Positions 7,751 through 16,393 of a stretch of 64,000 bases of DNA are shown here, one piece after another. The position numbers were made by a program, and so were the translations under genes. The stretch spans positions 3,725,501-3,789,500 of the forward strand of contig NC_008380.1 in assembly GCF_000009265.1 (NCBI RefSeq), given 5' to 3'. Within the stretch, counting starts at the first letter, position 1, and each line of letters starts with the position of its first letter. This DNA comes from Rhizobium johnstonii 3841 (GTDB taxonomy: Bacteria; Pseudomonadota; Alphaproteobacteria; Rhizobiales; Rhizobiaceae). The notes under the pieces were generated by a model. The model had not been told where the DNA came from, searched no databases, and saw only the letters and a program-made list of their open reading frames with translations.

Positions 7751-9172
7751 CTACGTTCGTCTCTTCTTGCCTTCGAACGGATTGTCAGGCGAGCGGAAAT
7801 GGATGCGGATCGGTACGCTCGGCATGTCGAAATCGGCGCGCAAGCCGTTGATCAGATAGCGTGTATAGGATTCCGGCAGCGCATCCGACCGGGTGCAGGA
7901 GATCATGAAGGCCGGCGGGCGGGCCTTCACCTGCGTCATATATTTCAGCTTGATGCGGCGGCCGGAAACGGCCGGTGGCGGATGCTGGACCTGCTGCGTC
8001 TCCAGCCAGCGGTTCAGCCGCGCCGTCGAAATGCGCTTATTCCAGACCTTGTCGGTATCGATGATCGCCTGCATGAGCTTGTCGAGCCCCCAGCCGGTCT
8101 GGCCGGAGATCGGCACGGCGCGGATGCCGCGCGCCTGCGGCAGCAGCCGGTCGGTCTTTTCGCGCAGATCCGCAAGCACCGCCTGGCGGTCCTCGATCAT
8201 GTCCCACTTGTTGAAGGCGAGCACGGCGGCACGGCCCTCGCGGAGCACGAGGTCGACGATCTGCAGGTCCTGCTTCTCGAAGGGGATCGTCGCATCGAAG
8301 ACGATGACGACGGTTTCGGCGAAGCGGATGGCGCGCAATGCGTCGGCGACCGAAAGCTTCTCCAGCTTCTCGATCACCCGTGCCTTGCGGCGCATGCCGG
8401 CCGTGTCGAACATCTTGATGGTGCGGCCGCGCCAGTCCCATTCGACCGAGATGGAATCGCGGGTGATGCCCGCTTCCGGTCCCGTCAGCAGCCGGTCCTC
8501 GCCGAGGAAGCGGTTGATCAGCGTCGACTTACCCGCATTCGGCCGCCCGACGATCGCCACGCGCAACGGCTTCGTATCGTCATAGATCGGCTCTTCGTCC
8601 TCGTCGCCCTCGTCTGATGATTGCGGAATGTCGACGTCGGTAACCGCCACATCCTCTTTCTCGGGATAGGCACGGTCCTCGCCGATCGCCGCGACGATCG
8701 CATCGCGCAGGTCGAGCATGCCCTGCCCGTGTTCTGCCGAAATCGGCGTCGGCTCGCCGAGGCCGAGCGTATAAGCGTCATAGAAGCCGCTATCGGAGCC
8801 CCGCGCTTCGGATTTGTTGGCGACAAGCACCACCGGCTTGCCGCGCCGGCGCAGCATTTCGGCAAGGTCGGTATCGACGGGCGTCAATCCGCTCTTGGCG
8901 TCGACGACGAAAAGCGAAAGATCCGCCTCGTCGATCGCCGCTTCGGTCTGCGCCCGCATCCGGCCCTGCAGGCTTTCCGCGTCGGCCTCTTCCAGACCAG
9001 CCGTGTCGATGATCGTGAAGGTCAGGCCCATCAGCCGCGCATCGCCCGGCCGGCGGTCGCGGGTAACACCCGGCGTGTCATCGACAAGCGCCAGCTTCTT
9101 GCCTACCAGCCGGTTGAAAAGTGTCGACTTGCCGACATTCGGACGACCGACGATCGCGACCGTGAAACTCAT
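7751..9172 (-). CDS. der: Ribosome-associated GTPase Der (EngA)
   Basis: 473-residue essential GTPase with two tandem G domains, involved in 50S ribosomal subunit maturation. G domain 1: GRPNVGKST (P-loop, residues about 8-16), DDTPGVTRD, DTAG, NKSE. An acidic linker rich in Asp and Glu follows (DIPQSSDEGDEDEE). G domain 2: GRPNAGKST near 210, GITRDS, DTAGMRRK, FNKWD. The KH-like C-terminal domain ends the protein (KLKYMTQVKARPP). Length is normal. The ATG at 9172 lies 18 bases after the stop of the YfgM-like gene, so the two are co-transcribed. Confidence 0.97.
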   Translation of the reverse strand: MSFTVAIVGRPNVGKSTLFNRLVGKKLALVDDTPGVTRDRRPGDARLMGLTFTIIDTAGLEEADAESLQGRMRAQTEAAIDEADLSLFVVDAKSGLTPVDTDLAEMLRRRGKPVVLVANKSEARGSDSGFYDAYTLGLGEPTPISAEHGQGMLDLRDAIVAAIGEDRAYPEKEDVAVTDVDIPQSSDEGDEDEEPIYDDTKPLRVAIVGRPNAGKSTLINRFLGEDRLLTGPEAGITRDSISVEWDWRGRTIKMFDTAGMRRKARVIEKLEKLSVADALRAIRFAETVVIVFDATIPFEKQDLQIVDLVLREGRAAVLAFNKWDMIEDRQAVLADLREKTDRLLPQARGIRAVPISGQTGWGLDKLMQAIIDTDKVWNKRISTARLNRWLETQQVQHPPPAVSGRRIKLKYMTQVKARPPAFMISCTRSDALPESYTRYLINGLRADFDMPSVPIRIHFRSPDNPFEGKKRRT

Positions 9173-9190
9173 ATCTTGTCCTTAACGCGA

Positions 9191-9874
9191 TCAGCCCTGA
9201 GCGGCGGGCGCCTTGCCGGATGCGGTAATCAGATCAAGCATCATATGGGCGCGATTGGCAACATTGCGCGGGCTGTCGGTATCGTCGACGATCGACTGAA
9301 ACCACTGCCGCGCCTGCGCCATGTTGCCGGCTTTGTAAGCGGCAAGGCCGAGTGCCTCGCGCGCCGAATGACGGAAGGCGTTGCCCGGAACGGCCATTTC
9401 CTCGATCGCCGCCGAAACCTCTTCGTAAGTGCCGTTCTCGATGAGCAGCCAGCCGGCGCGCATCTTGGCGGCATCGCGCACGGCAGCCGGAACGGCATTG
9501 TCCTTGCCGATCTCGTTGAAGGCGGCGATTGCCGCGACGGTATCGCCCTTCTGCACCTGAACGGTCGCGGCCCGCATGCGCGCCAGTACCGGATAGGCGC
9601 CATGGCCTTCCTTCTCGAGCTTGTCGAGCGCGGCCAGCGCCTCGTCGTTCTTGTTCTCGTCGGCAAGCTTCATCGCCGCCAGGAACTGGTCGCCGGTGCC
9701 GGAGGAGCGGTTGTCGTCCCAATAGTCGTAGAGAACCTTGCCGGCGGTGCCGACGACGATCAGGATGGCGACGACGACGATATAGCGGCCGAACCGGCGC
9801 CAGACGCCCTTCATCTGGTCAGACCGCAATTCCTCATTGACTTCACGGATGAAGCTGTCGTCGTTGAATGCCAT
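9191..9874 (-). CDS. YfgM-like membrane-anchored tetratricopeptide protein
   Basis: About 227 residues: a short cytoplasmic N-terminus (MAFNDDSFIREVNEEL), one transmembrane helix (IVVVAILIVVGTAGKVLYDY) and a periplasmic TPR-like domain (repeats around YWDDN, ALAALDKLEKEG, AAYKAGNMAQARQWF). This fits the YfgM/TPR_21 family, an ancillary subunit of the SecYEG translocon that helps periplasmic chaperone transfer in E. coli. ATG 9874 is preferred over an upstream in-frame ATG at 9913 because GGAGACGAG precedes it and family members begin here. The neighbour is der, as in E. coli yfgM-bamB-der, but no bamB gene lies between them. Confidence 0.83.
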   Translation of the reverse strand: MAFNDDSFIREVNEELRSDQMKGVWRRFGRYIVVVAILIVVGTAGKVLYDYWDDNRSSGTGDQFLAAMKLADENKNDEALAALDKLEKEGHGAYPVLARMRAATVQVQKGDTVAAIAAFNEIGKDNAVPAAVRDAAKMRAGWLLIENGTYEEVSAAIEEMAVPGNAFRHSAREALGLAAYKAGNMAQARQWFQSIVDDTDSPRNVANRAHMMLDLITASGKAPAAQG

Positions 9875-9973
9875 TCTCGTCTCCGGCCGCGGAAATACCC
9901 ATACACCATGCAAAACGCATATTGTCGGGCCTTCTACTCCATTTTGCTGCCGTTGTAAGGGGGATGTGAAAGA

Positions 9974-10177
9974 TTAGAGCAATTCCAGGAAAAGTGCGAA
10001 GCGGTTTTCCGTCCGGAGTTGCGTAGAAACAAAAAGTTAGAGCGGTTCTGAGCTTCCATGAAAGCTGAACCGCTCTAAAGCGCCGCGCGTCCGACAGGAC
10101 GCGCTAAGGACGCTCTAACACTTTGAATCCGCGCATAAACCTTTCCGAAAATCGGAATCGATTTTCGGGGTTATGCG
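9974..10177. repeat. Composite RIME-like mosaic element, copy 2
   Basis: Three palindromic modules in a row. 9974-10036 starts TTAGAGCAATTCCAGGAAAA and holds the arms GCGAAGCGGTTTTCC. 10037-10078 is a palindrome with arms TTAGAGCGGTTC and GAACCGCTCTAA. 10079-10177 contains GCGCCGCGCGTCC...GGACGCGC and GCGCATAAAC...GGGGTTATGCG, shared with copy 1 in reverse orientation. This fills most of the 307-base gap between the YfgM-like and NnrU genes. Confidence 0.8.
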
Positions 10178-10181
10178 TCGG

Positions 10182-10766
10182 TCAGATGACGAGCGGCGAA
10201 ACGCCGATCAACCATTCGTGCAGCTTCCAGATGATCAGCGCCCAGACGACGATGCCGATGATGATGGCATAGAGGTCGTATTTGGCCGAGACGAACGGCC
10301 GGAGCGTGATCTCGCCCGCCCGCTGCCGTCGTTTCAGGGAAATGCGCAGGATAACGCCCCAGGCGAGAAAGGCGGTAAACAGCAGGACCGACGACGTCTC
10401 GCCATTGGCGAGCAGGTGCGCCAGCGCCCAGATTTTCACGGACAGCACCATCGGATGTTTGGTCTTGGTCGCGATATGCCCCGCCGGCAGCAGCGAGGCG
10501 ACGAGACAGATCATCGCGATCAGCATTAGCGTGATTGATATATGCGCCATCCAGACCGGTGGATTGTAAAGCACGCCAGTCACCTGCCGCGCCTGCCCGA
10601 AGCCGTAGATCAAAAGGATCAGCGTGGCGATGCTGGCAATCGAATAGGCCGCCCGCCAGCCCTTCTCGCCGAGGCTTGCAATAATCGAGCGGCGAAAGTC
10701 CGGCAACAGCACCCGCACCAGATGCACCCCGAGGAAAAGTATGATGCCGACGATAAGCAATGTCAT
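10182..10766 (-). CDS. NnrU family integral membrane protein
   Basis: 194-residue polytopic membrane protein with about five or six hydrophobic segments, e.g. MTLLIVGIILFLGVHLVRV at the start, IASIATLILLIYGFG, ISITLMLIAMICLVAS, and IIIGIVVWALIIWKL near the end. The conserved KTKHPMVLSVKIWALAHLL segment with His residues identifies the NnrU/isoprenylcysteine-methyltransferase-like group. NnrU is linked to nitric-oxide/nitrite metabolism in some denitrifiers, but no denitrification genes are nearby, so the role here is unknown. ATG 10766 is preceded by AAGGGA. The start is divergent from a secreted deacetylase gene. Confidence 0.85.
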   Translation of the reverse strand: MTLLIVGIILFLGVHLVRVLLPDFRRSIIASLGEKGWRAAYSIASIATLILLIYGFGQARQVTGVLYNPPVWMAHISITLMLIAMICLVASLLPAGHIATKTKHPMVLSVKIWALAHLLANGETSSVLLFTAFLAWGVILRISLKRRQRAGEITLRPFVSAKYDLYAIIIGIVVWALIIWKLHEWLIGVSPLVI

Positions 10767-10887
10767 TGCGGATCCCTTTCGTGCCGTTTGTGTTGGCTTA
10801 GCCGCTGGCGTGAAAAAATGCCAGCGCGACCGCAGCTTCGCCGCAATTCTGTCGGACGGAAACCGCGAACAAATTGTCGCGGTGCCC

Positions 10888-11874
10888 ATGTCTCGTTCCC
10901 TCCTCTCCGCCTGCCTTTCTGTTTCGCTCCTCGTTCCGGCAATTGCCCAGGCGGTCGATCGGCCGAAACAGCTCGTCATCATTTCCTTCGACGGCGCCCA
11001 CGACAACGCGCTGTGGCTGAAAAGCCGCGAGATGGCGGCGAAAAACGGCGCCCATTTCACCTATTTCCTTTCCTGCACTTTTCTGATGAACGAGGCGGCG
11101 AAGAAGGCCTACCAGGCGCCCCACCAGAAACGCGGAAAATCCAATGTCGGCTTCGCCCAGAGCGACGACGAGATCCGCGAGCGCCTCGGCAATATCTGGC
11201 ACGCCCATCTCGAAGGACATGACATATCGAGCCATGCCTGTGGCCATTTCGACGGCCGCCTCTGGAGCGAGGCCGACTGGTCGGCCGAATACGCCACCTT
11301 CCATGCGACGTTGAAAAACGCCTGGAAGAGCGTCGACCTGCGGGAGCCGGCCGGCTGGCAGGATCTGGTCGATCACGGCATCAAGGGCTTTCGCGCCCCC
11401 TATCTCTCGGCAACCGCGGGCGCTGACATGATCGCCGCCGAAAAGAAGGCGGGCTTCACTTATGATGCGAGCCTCGTCACCAAAGGGCCTGCCATGCCTG
11501 TCGAGGAAGATGGCATCATCCGCTTCGGCCTGCCGCTGATCCCCGAAGGCCCGAACGACAAGCCGATCATCGGCATGGACTACAATCTCTTCGTCCGTCA
11601 TTCGAAGGGTGCGGAGGATACGGCCGACTCCGCGGAATTCGAGGACCGCGCCTATGCCGCCTTCAAGGAGGCTTTCGACAAGCAATATGCCGGCGCCCGC
11701 ATCCCGCTACAGCTCGGCTTCCATTTCGTCGAAATGAACGGCGGCGCCTACTGGCGCGCCCTCGACCGACTGGTCAGCGACGTCTGCCACCGGACGGATG
11801 TGGCCTGCGTCAGCTATTCGGAAGCGATCCCGATGATCGAGGCGCGCGGGAAATTGCAGACGTCAGGTCTTTAA
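10888..11874 (+). CDS. Secreted polysaccharide deacetylase (NodB-homology) protein
   Basis: 328-residue protein with a signal peptide (MSRSLLSACLSVSLL then AIAQA cleavage region). The NodB-type TIM-barrel fold is shown by IISFDGAHDNALW (first catalytic/metal Asp), HDISSHACGHFDG with the metal-binding His pair near residue 112, and KGFRAPYLS near 170. It probably removes acetyl or related groups from a carbohydrate in the periplasm or cell envelope. The frame is open further upstream to 10741, but that part overlaps NnrU and lacks a signal peptide; ATG 10888 starts a textbook signal sequence. No strong ribosome site is seen. Confidence 0.82.
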   Translation: MSRSLLSACLSVSLLVPAIAQAVDRPKQLVIISFDGAHDNALWLKSREMAAKNGAHFTYFLSCTFLMNEAAKKAYQAPHQKRGKSNVGFAQSDDEIRERLGNIWHAHLEGHDISSHACGHFDGRLWSEADWSAEYATFHATLKNAWKSVDLREPAGWQDLVDHGIKGFRAPYLSATAGADMIAAEKKAGFTYDASLVTKGPAMPVEEDGIIRFGLPLIPEGPNDKPIIGMDYNLFVRHSKGAEDTADSAEFEDRAYAAFKEAFDKQYAGARIPLQLGFHFVEMNGGAYWRALDRLVSDVCHRTDVACVSYSEAIPMIEARGKLQTSGL

Positions 11875-11938
11875 TGGCACCTGCTACCAAGCCCGCAAGG
11901 TGCTCTAGGTCCTATTGGATGAGATGGCGTGCCGTGCC

Positions 11939-12055
11939 ACCCCCTCATCCGCCCTATCGGGCACCTTCTCCCCGCTGGGGAGAAGAGGGAATCGAGACGT
12001 TGCGGCAAGTCTCTTTTCCTCAGCGGGGAGAGGTGCCGGCAGGCGGATGAGGGGG
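11939..12055. repeat. Inverted-repeat element, family B, copy 1
   Basis: About 117 bases with terminal inverted repeats: CACCCCCTCATCCGCC and GGCGGATGAGGGGG, with inner arms CACCTTCTCCCCGC and GCGGGGAGAGGTGCC. A relative is at 26884-27020. It occupies the gap between the convergent ends of the deacetylase gene and bacA and may serve as a transcript end for both. Confidence 0.75.
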
Positions 12056-12097
12056 CCGCACACGCCGACGTTTCGATCGCGGACAAGTCCCGCCGCA

Positions 12098-13363
12098 TCA
12101 ACCGTCGGCGTGCACGACGCCCGCATCACGCTCCAGGTAGCGCTGATCAATCTCCGGCAGCGGTTCGTCGTCGATTGCCGCCTCGAAAGCCTTGAGGCGT
12201 TTGTGGATCGAGAGCAGTTCAATGATCGTCGTCCAGGAGTTGACGAGATATTGGAACGAGTTGCTGACCTGTCCGAAGGCGGTCGAGATCTGCTGGAAGA
12301 TACCATAGGTGATCGTGCCCGCCACGATGGTCGGCACCAGCATGAAGACCACGAAGAGCGCGTCGGCCTGGATATAGAAATAGCGGGCGACATTGAAATA
12401 CATGTAGTGGAAATACATGCGGTAATAGTTCCGGCGAACGTTGCCGAAGAGCTCCCTGACTGTCAGCGGTTCAGCCCGCTCCGCATGGTCCTCGCCATAG
12501 ACCAGCTCCTTGCGATACGCCGCTTCGACGCGCTGGTTGCGGAAGTTCAGCCCCGGCAGCTTGACGCCGGCGACCGCCAGCAGGAGCGTGCCGAACGCCG
12601 ACCAGAACAGAGCCAGCCAGAAGAGCGAATTCGCCACCGGCCCGATGAACGGCAGTTCGGTCACGTAATGCGACAGCGCCAGAAGGATCGGAAGGAATAC
12701 CACGAGCGTCATCACCGAGTTGATGAGGCTGATACCGAGACCTTCGAGCGTGCTCGAAAAGCGCATCGTATCTTCCTGAACGCGCTGGGAGGCACCTTCG
12801 ATGTGACGCAGCTTTTCCCACTTCGACATGTAGAAATTGTTCATCGCCGTTCGCCAGCGGAAGATGTAGTGGCTGGTGAAGAAGTCGGTCATGATCGATA
12901 CGAACATGCTGAGGAATGCGATCTGGCAGAAGACCCACATCAGGCTGTAGAAATTGTCGACGGAAATGCCTGGCTGCTTCGACAATGCGTTCTGCAGGAG
13001 GTCGCCAAACGGCCGGCGCCAGTTATTGATCACAACGCTGATCTGGACGCCGAAGTAGGTCACGAAGATGATCAGTGCCGAACCCCAGATCGACCAAATC
13101 TTCCAGGGGTGGTTCAGCGCCTTCAGATGCCACGCACCGCAGAAGATTACCGCCGCGAGAAGGAAATAGCTGTAGAACCAGACATTTTCGGGCAGCAGGA
13201 AGAACGAAAGGTCGATCGGCTGCTGTTCTTCAGGAACCGCTGCAAAACCGAGGGAGGCGCCAAGACCAGCGGCAAAGAAATACCAGCCAAAAATCGCAGC
13301 CAGCGTCCAGATTGCGAGCGAAGTAAAGAACGCTTTTGGCTGAGGGAAGAAGGAATGAAACAC
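12098..13363 (-). CDS. bacA: Peptide transporter BacA (SbmA/BacA family)
   Basis: 421-residue inner-membrane protein, practically the length of Sinorhizobium BacA. Multiple hydrophobic helices (e.g. LAIWTLAAIFGWYFFAAGLG, FYSYFLLAAVIFCGAWHL, LFWLALFWSAFGTLLLAVAG), NFYMSKWEKLRHIEGASQRVQEDTMRF and YFYIQADALFVVF are characteristic. In rhizobia BacA imports nodule-specific cysteine-rich and proline-rich peptides, protects bacteroids and is required for chronic infection in many legumes; it also influences very-long-chain fatty acid modification of lipid A. It is proton-driven, without an ATPase domain. It is monocistronic, flanked by a repeat downstream and 124 bases free of genes upstream. Confidence 0.96.
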   Translation of the reverse strand: MFHSFFPQPKAFFTSLAIWTLAAIFGWYFFAAGLGASLGFAAVPEEQQPIDLSFFLLPENVWFYSYFLLAAVIFCGAWHLKALNHPWKIWSIWGSALIIFVTYFGVQISVVINNWRRPFGDLLQNALSKQPGISVDNFYSLMWVFCQIAFLSMFVSIMTDFFTSHYIFRWRTAMNNFYMSKWEKLRHIEGASQRVQEDTMRFSSTLEGLGISLINSVMTLVVFLPILLALSHYVTELPFIGPVANSLFWLALFWSAFGTLLLAVAGVKLPGLNFRNQRVEAAYRKELVYGEDHAERAEPLTVRELFGNVRRNYYRMYFHYMYFNVARYFYIQADALFVVFMLVPTIVAGTITYGIFQQISTAFGQVSNSFQYLVNSWTTIIELLSIHKRLKAFEAAIDDEPLPEIDQRYLERDAGVVHADG

Positions 13364-13487
13364 GGGGAGCTTTGCTTTCCTGAACTGTGAGTCTCGGGAG
13401 TGTCGTCAACACTGATTGTGCCGGAAACTAAGGCAGTTCCAAGGAAGCAGCAATGGGTTCAGCCGATTGTTACGGAGTTGTAACCGG

Positions 13488-14702
13488 TTAAGCGATTTTC
13501 TTGATCACGGGCATCACCAGCGCTGCGCAGGCGACAAGTGCCACGGCGGCGATCATCGTGGGCACGGTGAAGCTGCCCGTGCGCTCGGCGATCCAGCCAG
13601 CGACAACAGGCCCGACGATCTGGCCGACGCCGAAGGCGGCCGTCATCATCGCCAGGATCCGCCGCGGACTGTCAGGCGAAAGCTTGCGGCCGATCTGCAG
13701 CCCAAAAGCAGTAATCGCCAGGAACGTCGCTCCGAACAGCGCCCCCCCGATCAACGGTGCGGCAGAAGGCGGTAGCGCCACCGTCGCAAGCACCCCGGCG
13801 GCCTCGACCAGAAGGGCTGCGACATAGACGCCGCCAAGCCCGAGCAGCTTGACAAGCGGCTTCCAGGCAAACAGCGCCACAGCAGCCGTCAGGCCGGCGA
13901 TGAACCAGCAGAGGAATTCGACGAAGGGTCCCGTTGCAGAAAGACGTGCGATGGTAACGAGGAAGGTCGCGGTGATGACGTAGCCGAAACCGAACAGACC
14001 GTAGGACAGCGTCAGCAGCACCATCGGCCGGTTCCAGACCAGTGCAGGCTCCTTGCCCGACTGCGCCGATTGCGCCGGCGCCGACGGCAATAGCAGGAAG
14101 ACGACGACGAGGCTTGCCGCGCAGTAGAGCGCCCCGCCGATCCAGTCGGCGCGCCAGCCGCCCGGCCCGTCGTGAAAGCCAAGTCCGATCAGCAGCACCA
14201 TGACCGAAGAAAGCGCAATACCTGCCCCTGGCCCACCAAAATGCGCCGCCTGCACATGATCATTGCCGGCAGCAGCCCCGTGGCTGAGCACGATCGACGA
14301 GGTGAAGACCATCGCAAAGGCGCTGGCGACACCAGCCAGGAAGCGAATGATGGCAAAGACGGCGACAGAATCGGTGGTAGCCATGGCGGCGAGCAGGATG
14401 GCGGTTGCCAGCAGCGACAGCAGCGCCACCGGCCGCTCCCGCCCCGCCGCCCAGCCATAGGCGGCAAGCACGGCGCCGACGAGATAACCGACGAAATTCG
14501 CCGATGCGATAAAGCCCGCATCCGCTGCCGAAAGCGGCACGCCGCTGATCATACCGGGCAGGATCGGCGTGTAGGAGAAGCGCCCGAAGCCCATAGCGGC
14601 GGCCATGGCAACGGCGCCGGCAGCGGCGGTGGAGACAAGATTCGGCGGGGAATGACCGGTGCGCACGAGCATGCAGCGCTTATCGCGCTGCAGCACCGGC
14701 AT
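13488..14702 (-). CDS. MFS transporter, YbfB/YjiJ family
   Basis: About 404-residue major facilitator with 12 predicted helices. The first segment AAAMGFGRFSYTPILPGM is typical of the YbfB/YjiJ (DUF1228) group, and the mid-part GGPGAGIALSSVMVLL and C-terminal FGVGQIVGPVVAGWIAERTG are MFS-like. Substrate unknown. The frame begins with TTG at 14711; ATG 14702 is chosen, ATG 14672 is equally possible, and no clear ribosome site separates them. It is divergent from the PadR regulator gene 138 bases away, so PadR may control it. Confidence 0.8.
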   Translation of the reverse strand: MPVLQRDKRCMLVRTGHSPPNLVSTAAAGAVAMAAAMGFGRFSYTPILPGMISGVPLSAADAGFIASANFVGYLVGAVLAAYGWAAGRERPVALLSLLATAILLAAMATTDSVAVFAIIRFLAGVASAFAMVFTSSIVLSHGAAAGNDHVQAAHFGGPGAGIALSSVMVLLIGLGFHDGPGGWRADWIGGALYCAASLVVVFLLLPSAPAQSAQSGKEPALVWNRPMVLLTLSYGLFGFGYVITATFLVTIARLSATGPFVEFLCWFIAGLTAAVALFAWKPLVKLLGLGGVYVAALLVEAAGVLATVALPPSAAPLIGGALFGATFLAITAFGLQIGRKLSPDSPRRILAMMTAAFGVGQIVGPVVAGWIAERTGSFTVPTMIAAVALVACAALVMPVIKKIA

Positions 14703-14773
14703 CACAATCAAGTAATTCTGATCGATCGATCAATTTCCCGAAACTTCAAAAATTCTCGACTGCACTTGAAAGG

Positions 14774-14824
14774 ATATATCTTACGATATATGTTTTACGA
14801 CATAGCTAACGATACATCTAACGA
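14774..14824. promoter_or_regulatory. Candidate PadR operator: dyad plus 12-base-spaced ACGA repeats
   Basis: A perfect dyad ATATATC-TTAC-GATATAT (14774-14791) is followed by regular copies of ACGA at 14783, 14797, 14809 and 14821 (spacing 14, 12, 12). The units read TTACGATA, TTACGACA, TAACGATA and TAACGATG. The array ends 16 bases before the padR ATG and overlaps where its promoter must be, as expected for an autorepressor. Confidence 0.5.
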
Positions 14825-14839
14825 TGAAAGGATAAAGTC

Positions 14840-15415
14840 ATGAGAGGTTTTAAAGGCGGCATGTTCGGCGGAGATTTCCGCATGGGCCGCAAATTCGCAG
14901 CAGGCGATCTTCAGCTCGTCATCCTGGCTTTGCTCGATGAGCAGCCGCGCCACGGTTATGAATTGATAAAGCTGCTGGAGGAACGTTCCGGCGGCTTCTA
15001 TGTACCGAGCCCCGGCGTCATCTATCCCGCACTCACCTATCTCGAGGAAACCGGCCTTGCCGAGGTGGAGGCCGAGGGCGCCAAGAAGCTCTACCGCATC
15101 ACCGAGGCCGGCCGCGGCCGCGTCGAAGAAAACCGCCCCATGATCCTGCATACGTTCGCCAAGCTGGAACGCATCGGCGAGAAGATGGCCCATGTGAAGC
15201 GTGTCTTCGAAACCGACCGTCACGGCGCCGACGATGGCGATGACGGCGATTTCATGCAGGACGGCGGCGATATCCGCGCCGCCCGCATGCTGCTGCGCTC
15301 GGCCATGCGGATGCGCTATCCCTGGTCGAAACCCGAAGCAGCCCGCATCGCCGGCATCCTCGAACGCGCCGCCACCGAAATCCTGCAAGGCGGCAGGCCG
15401 GGAACGCGGGGCTGA
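14840..15415 (+). CDS. PadR-family transcriptional regulator
   Basis: 191-residue winged-helix regulator. After a Gly-rich start (FKGGMFGGDFRMGRKFAAGD) comes the PadR HTH: LVILALLDEQPRHGYELIKLLEE and FYVPSPGVIYPALTYLEETGL, then YRITEAGRG in the wing. The C-terminal half carries an acidic stretch (HGADDGDDGDF) and probably dimerises. ATG 14840 has AAGGATAAAG just upstream. It is divergent from a YbfB-type MFS gene, and the dyad/repeat array between them is a likely operator. PadR proteins usually release DNA on binding a phenolic or drug-like ligand; the ligand here is unknown. Confidence 0.88.
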   Translation: MRGFKGGMFGGDFRMGRKFAAGDLQLVILALLDEQPRHGYELIKLLEERSGGFYVPSPGVIYPALTYLEETGLAEVEAEGAKKLYRITEAGRGRVEENRPMILHTFAKLERIGEKMAHVKRVFETDRHGADDGDDGDFMQDGGDIRAARMLLRSAMRMRYPWSKPEAARIAGILERAATEILQGGRPGTRG

Positions 15416-15487
15416 GACGAAGACTGTACGGCGGGATTTGAGACAGAGTCAGCTCCCGCCACCTTTCTCCATTGTCCAGCGCCGGCT

Positions 15488-16246
15488 TTACGCCCGTTCA
15501 TCCGGCAAGGTCAGAACCACCGGCCCGTTACGTGTCGCGACCACCGTGTGTTCGTATTGCACGGTCGGCGCCTTTGGATCGGCATAGAGCGTCCAGGCAT
15601 CGTCGCCGCCTTCGGCCCATGTCGCGCCGAGCGACAGAAACGGCTCGACGGTGAAGACGAGACCTTCCGTCATCATGCGTTTTTCAGAAGGATCCGGCCA
15701 GGTCGAAAGCTCGGCCGGCTCCTCATGCAACGAGCGGCCGACGCCGTGGCTCGCCAGATTGGCGACCAGCGTATAGCGGTTCTTCTGCGCGAAGGCGCCG
15801 ACGGCGGTGCCGATCGTCGCCAGCGGCTCGCCCGATTTCACCTGGTTGAGACCGATCCAGAGCGCCCGCTTGCCGTCGCGGCAGAGCCGCTCGATCTTCG
15901 GCTTGACCGGCGGCATCGTGAAGGAGGCGCCGGTATCGGCGAAGAAGCCATCCTTTTCCGCCGAGACGTCGATATTGATGAGGTCGCCGGCGCGGATGAC
16001 GCGCGGGCCGGGAATACCGTGGGCGATTTCCTCATTGATGCTGATGCAAGTGGCGCCGGGAAACTGGTAGCAGAATTCCGGCGCCGAACGCGCGCCCGAA
16101 TCCTCCAACACCTTGCGGCCGATCCGGTCGAGCTCCAGCGTCGTCATGCCGGGCTCCATCGCCGCCGCCATCACCTGGATGGCGTTGGCACAGATGCGGC
16201 CGATCTCCTTGAGCTTTACCAGTTCGTCGTCGTTTGCGATAACCAT
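15488..16246 (-). CDS. map: Methionine aminopeptidase, type I
   Basis: 252-residue metalloprotease that removes the initiator methionine. The five metal ligands are visible: Asp in INIDVSAEKDG, Asp in FFADTGASF, His in ASHGVGRSLHEEP, Glu in FTVEPF and Glu in VQYEHTVV. Type I length and no N-terminal zinc finger. ATG 16246 (MVIANDDEL) is chosen; 20 extra residues upstream in the frame run into a repeat and look non-coding. The genome probably has another map copy, since rhizobia often carry more than one; that cannot be judged here. It is followed at 3' distance by the convergent padR gene. Confidence 0.94.
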   Translation of the reverse strand: MVIANDDELVKLKEIGRICANAIQVMAAAMEPGMTTLELDRIGRKVLEDSGARSAPEFCYQFPGATCISINEEIAHGIPGPRVIRAGDLINIDVSAEKDGFFADTGASFTMPPVKPKIERLCRDGKRALWIGLNQVKSGEPLATIGTAVGAFAQKNRYTLVANLASHGVGRSLHEEPAELSTWPDPSEKRMMTEGLVFTVEPFLSLGATWAEGGDDAWTLYADPKAPTVQYEHTVVATRNGPVVLTLPDERA

Positions 16247-16289
16247 TCGTCTGTTCCGGCCTTGCGCAGGGGCGGCAGCGGCCGCCTTA

Positions 16290-16390
16290 AAGCGCCGCGC
16301 CTCCAACAGGAAGCCCTAAGGACGCTCTGTCACTTCGAATCTGCGCATACTCCGTTTCGAAAATCGATTCCGATTTTCGGCGTTATGCGC
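16290..16390. repeat. RIME-like mosaic element, copy 3
   Basis: Contains AAAGCGCCGCGCCTCC...CCTAAGGACGCTC (degenerate arm) followed by GCGCATACTCCGTTTCG, AAAATCGATTCCGATTTTCGG and GTTATGCGC. It has the same module order as 10079-10177 and lies between the map start and the end of the luciferase-like oxidoreductase gene. Confidence 0.75.
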
Positions 16391-16393
16391 TCG

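Noticed and set aside
10182..10766. NnrU as evidence for a denitrification locus
   Set aside because: No nitrite or nitric-oxide reductase or nnrR/nnrS genes are nearby, so only the family assignment is kept.
11915..13390. 491-codon plus-strand open frame opposite bacA
   Set aside because: Its sequence is Arg/Asp/His-rich like a reverse-strand shadow, while the minus strand encodes a full-length BacA.
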